In this document: piece by piece, positions 1-5,514 of the stretch | Position numbering within the stretch: position 1 is the stretch's first letter | Layout: each line of letters starts with the position of its first letter | Assembly (NCBI GenBank): GCA_016200825.1 | Contig: JACQEA010000427.1 | Span: forward strand, 1 to 8,520 | Direction of reading: 5' to 3' | DNA from: Chloroflexota bacterium | Lineage (GTDB): Bacteria; Chloroflexota; Anaerolineae; UBA4142 | Length of the DNA stretch: 8,520 bases | Notes under the pieces: generated by a model | The model's input: only the letters and a program-made list of their open reading frames with translations | Database searches by the model: none | What the model was told of the DNA's origin: nothing | Made by a program: the position numbers and the translations under genes

Positions 1-1
1 T

Positions 2-724
2 ACGCGCGTGTTATGGGGTACGGTGGCGAATGGAAATATCGTGACCGCGTATCCGGTCGGCGTCGCGCATGAATTGACGACGTTTTACGAAGCGGGCGGC
101 AAAATTGGTTTGATGGGTCAAAACGGATTGATCCAAACGCTGTTGAAAATCACGCCGCCGAATTTCAGCGAGTTTCCGTTTGCCGCAAACGTGCCGTACA
201 AAGATCTCGTGCCGCTGCCGATTCGTCCCTATTTGCATTTTGGTTACAACAGTCTCGTCGTCTTGCCGACCGTGATCGCGTTTCTCGTTCAGGTGCGGCG
301 ATTGTACGACGTGTATCTCGCCAAAGCATTCCCGAAACTTTCTGAAACGCAATTAATTCACGTGTCCGCGAAATTGGAACACGTGACGTACGCGCCCGGC
401 GCGATTATTTTGCGGCAAGACGATTCAGCGGACAAATTTTGTTTGATCGTCAAAGGTCAAGTCGAAGTGGTCCGCCGCACGCCGCGCGGCCAGGAAATTG
501 GGGTGACGCGTTTGGGTGAAGGGCAATATTTTGGCGAGATTGGGTTGATGCACGGCGGTAAAAATATCATGACCGTGCGCGCGGCGACGTACGTGGAGGT
601 CGCAGAATTGAATCGCGCGGCGTTTCAAGAATTCGTCGGACGATCGGATCTGACCAAAGGAGAATTGGAACGAATGGTGCGCGATCGCGTTTTGCAAATC
701 AAAGCGTTACAGGCGATTGGATGA
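2..724 (+). CDS. 3' end of a gene for a membrane-associated protein with C-terminal cNMP-binding fold (5' truncated)
   Basis: The frame is open at the window edge, so the true start lies upstream; residues are counted from the GTG at base 8. Residues 1-80 match no family I can name. Residues 82-94 are hydrophobic (SLVVLPTVIAFLV) and could be a membrane or membrane-surface segment. Residues about 112-215 form a cNMP-binding fold: beta strands around VKGQVEVV and a phosphate-binding cassette beginning FGEIGL (175-180). Where the family normally has Arg (R-x-A-T), this protein reads KNIMT (185-189), with Asn at the aligned position, so canonical cAMP/cGMP binding is doubtful. The tail (about 216-238) is charged and probably helical. 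The stop is 41 bases before the next gene, whose product carries a related cNMP domain, so an operon is likely. The cNMP fold is fairly sure; the N-terminal function is unknown. Confidence 0.75.
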   Translation, partial: TRVLWGTVANGNIVTAYPVGVAHELTTFYEAGGKIGLMGQNGLIQTLLKITPPNFSEFPFAANVPYKDLVPLPIRPYLHFGYNSLVVLPTVIAFLVQVRRLYDVYLAKAFPKLSETQLIHVSAKLEHVTYAPGAIILRQDDSADKFCLIVKGQVEVVRRTPRGQEIGVTRLGEGQYFGEIGLMHGGKNIMTVRAATYVEVAELNRAAFQEFVGRSDLTKGELERMVRDRVLQIKALQAIG

Positions 725-765
725 CGCGCGCATTTTGGTTGTGGGCGCGGATGTAGAAATCAATT

Positions 766-3237
766 ATGAATCCAGAGAAAAAAACGCGCGTCTTGATTTT
801 AGGCGGCGGCTTTGGCGGCGTGACGACCGCGCAAGCGTTGCGCCGATCATTTCCGCGCGCGGCGGAAGTTGAAATCACGCTGGTCAATCGCGATAATTAT
901 TTTGTGTTCGTACCCTTGCTCGCGTCCGCCGCAACCGGATCGTTAGAAGCGTTGCACGTCGTCGCGCCGATTCGTCAGCTTGTGCCGGGCGTTCAGTTTC
1001 GGTGCGAAGAAGTCGTTGGCATTGATTTGGACCGGCGCGTGGTGTCTACCGTCGCGTCGGCGAGCGGATCGGAACATCAATTGCGCTACGATCATCTCGT
1101 CCTCGCGTTGGGCAACGTGATCAATTTATCCAAATTGCCCGGCGCGGCGCAACACGGCAAAACGATCAAAACACTCGGCGATGCGTTCGCGATTCGCAAT
1201 CATGTGCTCGCGATGTTGGAAGCCGCGGATGTGGAAACCGATCCAAATTTGCGTCGCGAGATGTTGACGTTTGTTGTCGCGGGCGGTGGTTTTTCCGGCG
1301 TCGAGATGGTGGGTGAACTGAACGATATGGTGCGCGAAGTCATCGCGCATTTTCCGGCGATTCCGCGCGAACACGCGCGCGTGATTTTGCTGCACTCGAA
1401 CGCGCGCATCTTGCCGGAAATGTCGGATTCAATCGCGGAGTATGCGTTGACCGAATTGCGCCGACGCGGCGTTGAAGTGCGTTTGAATGTTCGGCTCGCG
1501 GGCGCCACGCCGCATGAAGCGGTGTTGGAAGGCGGCGGAAATATTTTAACGCGCACGCTGATCGTCGCGGTCGGCAACGCGCCGCCGCCGGTTCTGGACG
1601 CGTTGAACGTGAAAAAAGAACGCGGGAAAATCGTCGTCAACGAATTTCTGCAAACGCCGGATTATCCGAATGTGTGGGCGCTGGGCGACAACGCGATCGT
1701 TCCGAATCGCGCATCACCCACCAACGAACCGAGTCCGCCGACCGCGCAATTTGCCTTGAAAGAAGGCAAGACGCTCGCGCAAAATATCGCCGCGACGATG
1801 CGCGGTCAATCGCTCAAACCATTTGCGTTCAGTGGGTTAGGATTGTTGTGCGAGTTGGGTCACGGGGTTGGGGTCGGTGAACTGATCGCGGGAATAAAAA
1901 TTCGCGGCGTGCTGGGCTGGCTGTTTTGGCGCGGCGTGTATTGGGCGCGCATGCCCAGTCTGATTCGCAAAATTCAAGTCGCGGCGGATTGGTTCTTGGA
2001 TATTTTTCTACCGCGCGATTTCGCGCAAATCAATTTGGCGCGCACGCAATCCATCGGCCGCGCGCATTACGAATCTGGCGCGATCATTTATCGCAAAGGC
2101 GATACCGGCGAACAATTTTATATTATCGCGCAAGGTGAAGTCGAAGTCCTGCGCGAACGCGCGGCCGGCGCGCCGGTCGTGATCGCGCGCTTGGGCAAGA
2201 ATGAATATTTCGGCGAGACCGCGCTGTTGACCGGTCGCCGGCGCAATGCCACGATCAAGTGCGCGACGCCGGTGGATGTCATTACGCTCGCGCGCGATGA
2301 TTTCGCGGTGTTGGCAAATTCTTGGCTGGGTTTAGCCGAACATTTTAAATCGGGTGAGCTGAAAATTTCCGAAAGCCCGCGCGCGACGCAGTTTCATAAT
2401 TCTAATCGCGACGCGGCGGAAGCGAATGGTCTGCCGCGCTTGCGTCGGCGCGAGTCGGGCGCGGAAGTTACGATTGATCGCGATATGTTCACGTTTGGTC
2501 GCTCGGCGGAAAATCAAGTGATCGTCAACGACGCGCAAGTTTCGCGCGAGCGGCACGCGTTGATTCAGCGGCGCGCGGATCAATATTGGATTGAAGATCT
2601 GAATAGTTTGAATGGGACGTGGGTGAATCGCGAACGGATTACGCAAGCGACGCGCTTACACGACAATGATGTGATCCAAATTGGCAAGACGGAGTTTGAA
2701 ATCGTGACACCACAACCGCTTGAAATTGCAACGCGCGCGTTTTTTTCGCCGCGCGCGTTTCTGGTGCGCGGCAGTACGGGTGAAGAAATTATTTTATCGA
2801 GCGACGTCACCACGCTGGGCCGGCAATCCTCGAATCATGTCGTCGTGGCGGACCCGCGCGCGTCGCGGCGGCACGCGCTGATTCAACGCGAAGGCGAATT
2901 GTTTTGGATCGAAGATCTGAGCGGCGTGAATGGAACGTTCGTCAACCGCGCGCGCATCGCGGAACGCGTCCAATTGAAAGATGATGATGTGATTCAGATT
3001 GGCGAGAGTGAATTTACATTTCGGCATGTCGTCCAAAATAAAACCGAAGACGGACGAATCAGCGATATTATTCGCGGATTGGATGCCGGCGCGCCGCCGC
3101 CTAAACCCGGAACGATTACCGACGTGCTTAAGGATTTGGATCAACCCGTTCACCGCGCGGACGCGCCCAAACCCGGATCCATTACCGATATTTTGCACGG
3201 GCTGGACGATGAACCGCCCGAAAAGAAAAAACTGTAA
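766..3237 (+). CDS. NDH-2-like FAD/NAD(P)H oxidoreductase fused to a cNMP-binding domain and two FHA domains
   Basis: This 823-residue fusion begins with an NDH-2-like flavoprotein (about 1-420), a family that passes electrons from NADH to quinone at the cytoplasmic membrane face. The FAD motif VLILGGGFGG is at 9-18, the NADH-binding glycine motif AGGGFSGVE at 172-180, the second FAD motif ALGD at 305-308, and the quinone-site-like PPTAQFA at 324-330. Residues 382-418 (from VLGWLFWRGVYWARMPS to FLPRD) match the C-terminal membrane-binding helices of NDH-2 proteins. A cNMP domain follows (about 424-525) with FGETAL at 482-487 and the conserved Arg at 493. FHA1 is about 555-648 (GR 578-579, NGT 616-618) and FHA2 about 663-753 (GR 685-686, SRRH 700-703, NGT 722-724). 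The tail has three short repeats. The ATG at 766 fits the family N-terminus, though the ribosome-binding site is weak. Electron acceptor and ligand are inferred. Confidence 0.9.
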   Translation: MNPEKKTRVLILGGGFGGVTTAQALRRSFPRAAEVEITLVNRDNYFVFVPLLASAATGSLEALHVVAPIRQLVPGVQFRCEEVVGIDLDRRVVSTVASASGSEHQLRYDHLVLALGNVINLSKLPGAAQHGKTIKTLGDAFAIRNHVLAMLEAADVETDPNLRREMLTFVVAGGGFSGVEMVGELNDMVREVIAHFPAIPREHARVILLHSNARILPEMSDSIAEYALTELRRRGVEVRLNVRLAGATPHEAVLEGGGNILTRTLIVAVGNAPPPVLDALNVKKERGKIVVNEFLQTPDYPNVWALGDNAIVPNRASPTNEPSPPTAQFALKEGKTLAQNIAATMRGQSLKPFAFSGLGLLCELGHGVGVGELIAGIKIRGVLGWLFWRGVYWARMPSLIRKIQVAADWFLDIFLPRDFAQINLARTQSIGRAHYESGAIIYRKGDTGEQFYIIAQGEVEVLRERAAGAPVVIARLGKNEYFGETALLTGRRRNATIKCATPVDVITLARDDFAVLANSWLGLAEHFKSGELKISESPRATQFHNSNRDAAEANGLPRLRRRESGAEVTIDRDMFTFGRSAENQVIVNDAQVSRERHALIQRRADQYWIEDLNSLNGTWVNRERITQATRLHDNDVIQIGKTEFEIVTPQPLEIATRAFFSPRAFLVRGSTGEEIILSSDVTTLGRQSSNHVVVADPRASRRHALIQREGELFWIEDLSGVNGTFVNRARIAERVQLKDDDVIQIGESEFTFRHVVQNKTEDGRISDIIRGLDAGAPPPKPGTITDVLKDLDQPVHRADAPKPGSITDILHGLDDEPPEKKKL
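3055..3207 (+). repeat. Three degenerate 10-residue repeats in the oxidoreductase tail
   Basis: Residues 764-773 (RISDIIRGLD), 783-792 (TITDVLKDLD) and 805-814 (SITDILHGLD) share the pattern [RTS]-I-[ST]-D-[IV]-[IL]-x-x-L-D. They are spaced 19 and 22 residues apart; the second and third are each preceded by PKPG. The spacers are Pro/Ala-rich and look disordered, while the repeats look like short amphipathic helices. They lie outside the FHA folds at the extreme C-terminus. They could be docking motifs or phospho-acceptor sites; neither is shown by the sequence. Confidence 0.7.
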
Positions 3238-3295
3238 TCATCTTTATTCACAACATCCATTGGGAGTGAATATTTGAATTACTGACGCTACGCAC

Positions 3296-3416
3296 TGTCA
3301 TTCTGAATGAGCGAAGCGAGTGAAGAATCTTGTTGTTTCAAACAAATTCCTACCGCTTTTGGTGATATTTGGCTACTTTTGGAGCAACAAGACCCTTCGC
3401 TTCGCTCAGGGTGACA
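3296..3416. repeat. Imperfect inverted repeat (long hairpin) built on a CTGAGCGAAGCGAA-type core
   Basis: The left arm (3296-3335) begins TGTCATTCTGAATGAGCGAA and the right arm (3385-3416) ends TTCGCTCAGGGTGACA. The reverse complement of the right arm aligns with the left arm from TGTCA through CTTGTTG, with several mismatches and about 8 extra bases in the left arm. The loop is 49 bases. It fills most of the 220-base spacer between the oxidoreductase and the small FHA gene. The core resembles dispersed intergenic palindromes seen in many bacterial genomes. On transcripts it would fold and could influence termination or mRNA stability. No T-run follows, so a simple intrinsic terminator is unlikely. 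Confidence 0.65.
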
Positions 3417-3457
3417 AAGGGTGCGGCAGTTTCTAAAATTTCTAAGAGGAGAAAATC

Positions 3458-3976
3458 ATGGACAAGGAAAATCAACCGACGATTCCATTCGATAAAGCGT
3501 TGCCCAAAAATCCAATGGAATCCGAAAAACAAAAACCGACCATTCCCGCCACCAGCGGGCGCGCGCCGGCGCAACCGGTTGGTACTTCGCAAGCGACGGT
3601 GATTTTACCGAGCGCGAGCAAAGCCGCGCCATCGTTCGCGTGGTTGGTGTATCTCACGGGACCCAAAAGCGGACGCACCGAACCGATTGGTGATGACGCG
3701 ATCACGATTGGGCGCGGGACGCAGAACAAAATCGCGCTAGAAGAAGTTGCGGTGTCACGCGAGCACGCGCGCGTCGCGCGCGATCCCGCCGCCGCGAAAA
3801 AATATTATTTAGTGGACGTGGGCAGCGCGAATGGAACGTACGTGAACGGCAAAAAAGTGGCGCGTAAAGTTTTGCAAGACGACGACCACATTCGCATCGG
3901 CGAGACCGTGCTGGTCTTTAAAATTGTCGGCAAGCCAAAAACAGAGACAAAGCCAAAGCCCGCCAAACCTAAATGA
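3458..3976 (+). CDS. Small soluble FHA-domain protein
   Basis: This 172-residue protein has one FHA domain, a fold that binds phosphothreonine peptides, at about residues 60-158. Core residues are intact: G85-R86, S100-R-E-H103, N125-G-T127 and N130. The N-terminal 55 residues are Pro/Ala/Lys-rich and look disordered; they contain PTIP twice (7-10 and 27-30), giving Thr8 and Thr28 in matching contexts. The tail (about 159-172) is Lys/Pro-rich. There is no signal peptide or membrane segment, so it should be cytoplasmic. A strong ribosome-binding site, GAGGAG at 3446-3451, lies 6 bases before the ATG and fixes the start. A flexible Thr-containing N-terminus before a single FHA domain recalls actinobacterial GarA/OdhI, but the ETTS-type motif of those proteins is absent, so the similarity is architectural only. 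It is a likely adaptor for the kinases downstream. Confidence 0.9.
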   Translation: MDKENQPTIPFDKALPKNPMESEKQKPTIPATSGRAPAQPVGTSQATVILPSASKAAPSFAWLVYLTGPKSGRTEPIGDDAITIGRGTQNKIALEEVAVSREHARVARDPAAAKKYYLVDVGSANGTYVNGKKVARKVLQDDDHIRIGETVLVFKIVGKPKTETKPKPAKPK

Positions 3977-3987
3977 AATAAATAATT

Positions 3988-4005
3988 CCCGCGATTAAAC
4001 GCGGG
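3988..4005 (+). terminator. Possible terminator hairpin after the small FHA gene
   Basis: CCCGCG (3988-3993) pairs with CGCGGG (4000-4005) around a 6-base loop, starting 11 bases after the FHA stop codon. The + strand downstream is GC-rich with no T-run, so rho-independent termination on + would be weak. Read on the minus strand, the stem is followed by a T-rich run, so it could serve minus-strand transcripts better. Position is the main support. Confidence 0.35.
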
Positions 4006-4048
4006 CGCGCGCTCAATAATTCACGTTTGAAAATATTTTCGGAATCCA

Positions 4049-4085
4049 TTCGTTCGCATTCTCCGCGCGGGGGGGTGCGAACGAA
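4049..4085. other. 10-bp perfect-stem hairpin with G-rich loop
   Basis: TTCGTTCGCA (4049-4058) is the exact reverse complement of TGCGAACGAA (4076-4085). The 17-base loop contains a run of seven G. It sits seven bases upstream of the MITE-like element. No T-run follows, so it does not look like an ordinary terminator; it may be a protein-binding palindrome, an RNA structure or a remnant of another repeat. Confidence 0.5.
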
Positions 4086-4091
4086 ATGCAT

Positions 4092-4306
4092 TAGACCTTA
4101 TTCGGAATAAAAAATCTCACCGCAAAGCATGCCCTGAGCGAAGCGAACGGGACGCAAAGAACGCCAAGAATAAAAAGAAAAGCAAGATGACAACCTTATT
4201 TTTTTCTTTGCGCACTTGGCATTCCTTCGCTATACTCAGGACAAGCTTTGGCGGTAAAAATTACACCTGCACTTGCCGCAGGTGCAAGTGTTTCGGATAA
4301 GGTCTA
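4092..4306. mobile_element. MITE-like non-coding element with terminal inverted repeats
   Basis: The ends are TAGACCTTATTCGGAA (4092-4107) and TTTCGGATAAGGTCTA (4291-4306); as inverted repeats they match at 14 of 16 positions. The outermost TA at each end could be the duplicated target, as in IS630/Tc1-mariner insertions. Inside is a second imperfect inverted pair, about 4119-4167 (starting ACCGCAAAGC) against about 4206-4255 (ending GCTTTGGCGGT), around an A-rich/T-rich centre, so the element could fold into one long hairpin. It holds a forward CTGAGCGAAGCGAA core (4134-4147) and a degenerate reverse copy (about 4224-4240), linking it to the repeat at 3296-3416. Near the right end two hairpins compete: 4264-4270 with 4278-4284, or 4270-4276 with 4284-4290. 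There is no transposase, so any movement would need one supplied in trans. Confidence 0.6.
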
Positions 4307-4337
4307 GACGCTGAGAATTTTCGCGTCCGTTCGTGTT

Positions 4338-4366
4338 TTGCGTAGACGAAATTTTTTGCGGATAAC
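4338..4366 (+). promoter_or_regulatory. Weak candidate promoter for the PP2C gene
   Basis: TTGCGT (4338-4343) and GATAAC (4361-4366) are separated by 17 bases, about 40 bases before the phosphatase start, between the MITE-like element and the ribosome-binding site. They match the -35 and -10 consensus at 3/6 and 4/6 positions, so this is suggestive only. Confidence 0.22.
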
Positions 4367-4393
4367 GCGAATTAAATGCGCGCGTTGAGAAAT

Positions 4394-4401
4394 GAGAGGA
4401 G
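4394..4401 (+). promoter_or_regulatory. Ribosome-binding site that sets the PP2C start
   Basis: GAGAGGAG lies 7 bases before the ATG at 4409. It selects this ATG over an in-frame ATG at 4376, which has no purine-rich site and would add 11 residues absent from the PP2C fold. Confidence 0.8.
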
Positions 4402-4408
4402 CAAAACA

Positions 4409-5353
4409 ATGTCCGGTCAACTGATTATCGGTCAACTGAGCGATCGCGGCAAAGTGCGCGAGATCAACGAAGATAATTTGTGCGTGCTGACGCCGCCGAG
4501 TGTCGCGGGCGGAATTGACGCGTTGCTCGCGGTGATGGACGGAATCGGCGGTCATCAAGCGGGCGAAGTTGCCAGCCGCTTTGTCGCCGAGCAATTAAAG
4601 AAATTATTTAGTCCGGACAAATTTCGCGAGTGGGTCATGTATTCTCCCGACAATCCGGATTATTATTTGTTCGCGTTGAAAGAAGCGATCGAGCGCTTGA
4701 GCGACGAATTAAATCAAAAGGCATCCAGCAACGCGCAATTATTTCGCATGGGCACCACCGCGACGATTGCGCTTTTCGCGCAAGGGCAAGTTCACCTCGG
4801 TCATGTCGGCGACAGCCGCGCGTATTTATTTCACGCCGGCGCGTTGCAACAATTGACCAAAGATCACAGTTGGGTGATGGAGCAAGTCGAATTAGGAGTG
4901 CTCACGGCCGCGCAAGCCGCGGTGGATCCGCGGCGGAATCAAATCACGCGCGCGCTAGGACTCGCGAATACGGTCAAGGTGGATTTACGCCGCGAACTTT
5001 TCGGCGCGAACGACGCGGTGCTCTTATGCAGTGACGGCTTGAGCACTCTCGTCAGCAACGCCGAAATCGTTGAACACCTCCAAACTATTTCCGATCCGCA
5101 ACGCGTCTGCGAAAAATTGGTCGAGCTCGCGAACACGCGCGGCGGCAATGACAACATCACCGTCATCCTCGCGCGTTCGGCGCGCGACGCGGCGATGGAC
5201 GAAACGCAACGACTCGATGTTGCAAAGGATGAAGCAACTCAAATTGTCGGAGCGAAGGTTGACGCGAGCGATGATACGCCGGTGTTGAGCCGTCACGGAC
5301 TGACGCAAGTGATGACGCAGATGGTTGGCAAAAGCAAGAAAAAGAAAAAATAA
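4409..5353 (+). CDS. PP2C-family (PPM) Ser/Thr protein phosphatase
   Basis: This 314-residue protein should remove phosphate from Ser/Thr residues using two Mn/Mg ions, the standard PP2C chemistry. The catalytic fold spans about 3-257. Visible motifs are RGKVREINEDN (13-23), MDGIGGH (43-49, with metal ligand D44), MGTTAT (114-119), HVGDSRAY (132-139), LTKDHS (149-154), LLCSDGL (205-211, D209) and GGNDNIT (245-251, D248), so it looks catalytically complete. There is no membrane segment. The tail (258-314) is probably disordered, with four Thr-Gln pairs (Thr266, 277, 299, 303) and five terminal lysines. It is followed after 161 bases by a membrane FHA gene and then kinases, so it is probably the eraser that resets their substrates or the kinases themselves. 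Pairing of PP2C genes with Ser/Thr kinases is common in bacteria. Confidence 0.95.
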   Translation: MSGQLIIGQLSDRGKVREINEDNLCVLTPPSVAGGIDALLAVMDGIGGHQAGEVASRFVAEQLKKLFSPDKFREWVMYSPDNPDYYLFALKEAIERLSDELNQKASSNAQLFRMGTTATIALFAQGQVHLGHVGDSRAYLFHAGALQQLTKDHSWVMEQVELGVLTAAQAAVDPRRNQITRALGLANTVKVDLRRELFGANDAVLLCSDGLSTLVSNAEIVEHLQTISDPQRVCEKLVELANTRGGNDNITVILARSARDAAMDETQRLDVAKDEATQIVGAKVDASDDTPVLSRHGLTQVMTQMVGKSKKKKK

Positions 5354-5407
5354 TTCTCGATTCTTACTCGGGGTCGCACTGCGCTCAATCGTGGGACGCA
5401 GAATCCG

Positions 5408-5456
5408 CCACAGAAACACACTGAAAATTTCTGTGAGATTCTGTGTGGTTCTGTGG
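5408..5456. repeat. Inverted repeat, 13 of 14 bp paired, between PP2C and the membrane FHA gene
   Basis: CCACAGAAACACAC (5408-5421) pairs with GTGTGGTTCTGTGG (5443-5456) with one mismatch, around a 21-base loop that itself contains further CTGTG units. It lies 54 bases after the phosphatase stop and 58 bases before the preferred start of the FHA gene. No T-run follows. It may be a dispersed intergenic palindrome or an mRNA structure separating two parts of the operon. Confidence 0.55.
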
Positions 5457-5502
5457 CTATCTTGTTCTCCACGATTTAATGGGGTGCTACCCTACCTTAC
5501 GC

Positions 5503-5506
5503 GGAG
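5503..5506 (+). promoter_or_regulatory. Ribosome-binding site supporting a GTG start at 5515
   Basis: GGAG lies 8 bases before the GTG at 5515. Upstream in-frame alternatives are the ATG at 5479, with no purine-rich site, and the GTG at 5443, which lies inside the hairpin arm. Starting at 5515 gives MKLVIETG, a normal opening strand for an FHA domain. Confidence 0.6.
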
Positions 5507-5514
5507 CAGACCGG

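Larger units (their letters stand above)
3977..4408. other. 432-base gene-free stretch with hairpins, a MITE-like element and the PP2C leader
   Basis: I find no convincing coding frame here. From left to right it holds a 6-bp G+C hairpin (3988-4005), a 10-bp perfect-stem hairpin (4049-4085), a 215-base element with terminal inverted repeats (4092-4306), and about 100 bases of leader before the phosphatase gene. The leader has a weak promoter-like pair and a clear ribosome-binding site. The local composition is richer in A/T runs than the flanking genes. Confidence 0.7.

Noticed and set aside
3238..3457. Intrinsic terminator after the oxidoreductase gene
   Set aside because: The only strong structure is the long imperfect palindrome with a 49-base loop and no T-run; I can call it a repeat but not a terminator.
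3369..3602. Possible small gene in the repeat and FHA 5' region
   Set aside because: It begins inside the inverted repeat and runs in another frame through the FHA gene; the composition looks like a shadow frame.
4092..4306. Riboswitch or CRISPR repeat in the 432-base spacer
   Set aside because: The repeats are inverted and paired, not regularly spaced direct repeats, and no known riboswitch core is visible; terminal inverted repeats fit a MITE-like element better.
4376..4408. Earlier in-frame ATG for the PP2C gene at 4376
   Set aside because: No purine-rich site precedes it, while the ATG at 4409 has GAGAGGAG seven bases upstream and starts directly before the PP2C fold.
1674..5288. Extra + strand frames inside genes (for example 1674-1880, 1926-2138, 4630-5034, 5070-5288)
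   Set aside because: Each overlaps a gene with clear domain motifs in another frame; no ribosome-binding site or recognisable fold.
5443..5514. Longer N-terminus for the membrane FHA protein (GTG 5443 or ATG 5479)
   Set aside because: The added residues do not belong to the FHA fold, the first start lies in the hairpin arm, and neither has a ribosome-binding site; GTG 5515 has GGAG at a good distance.
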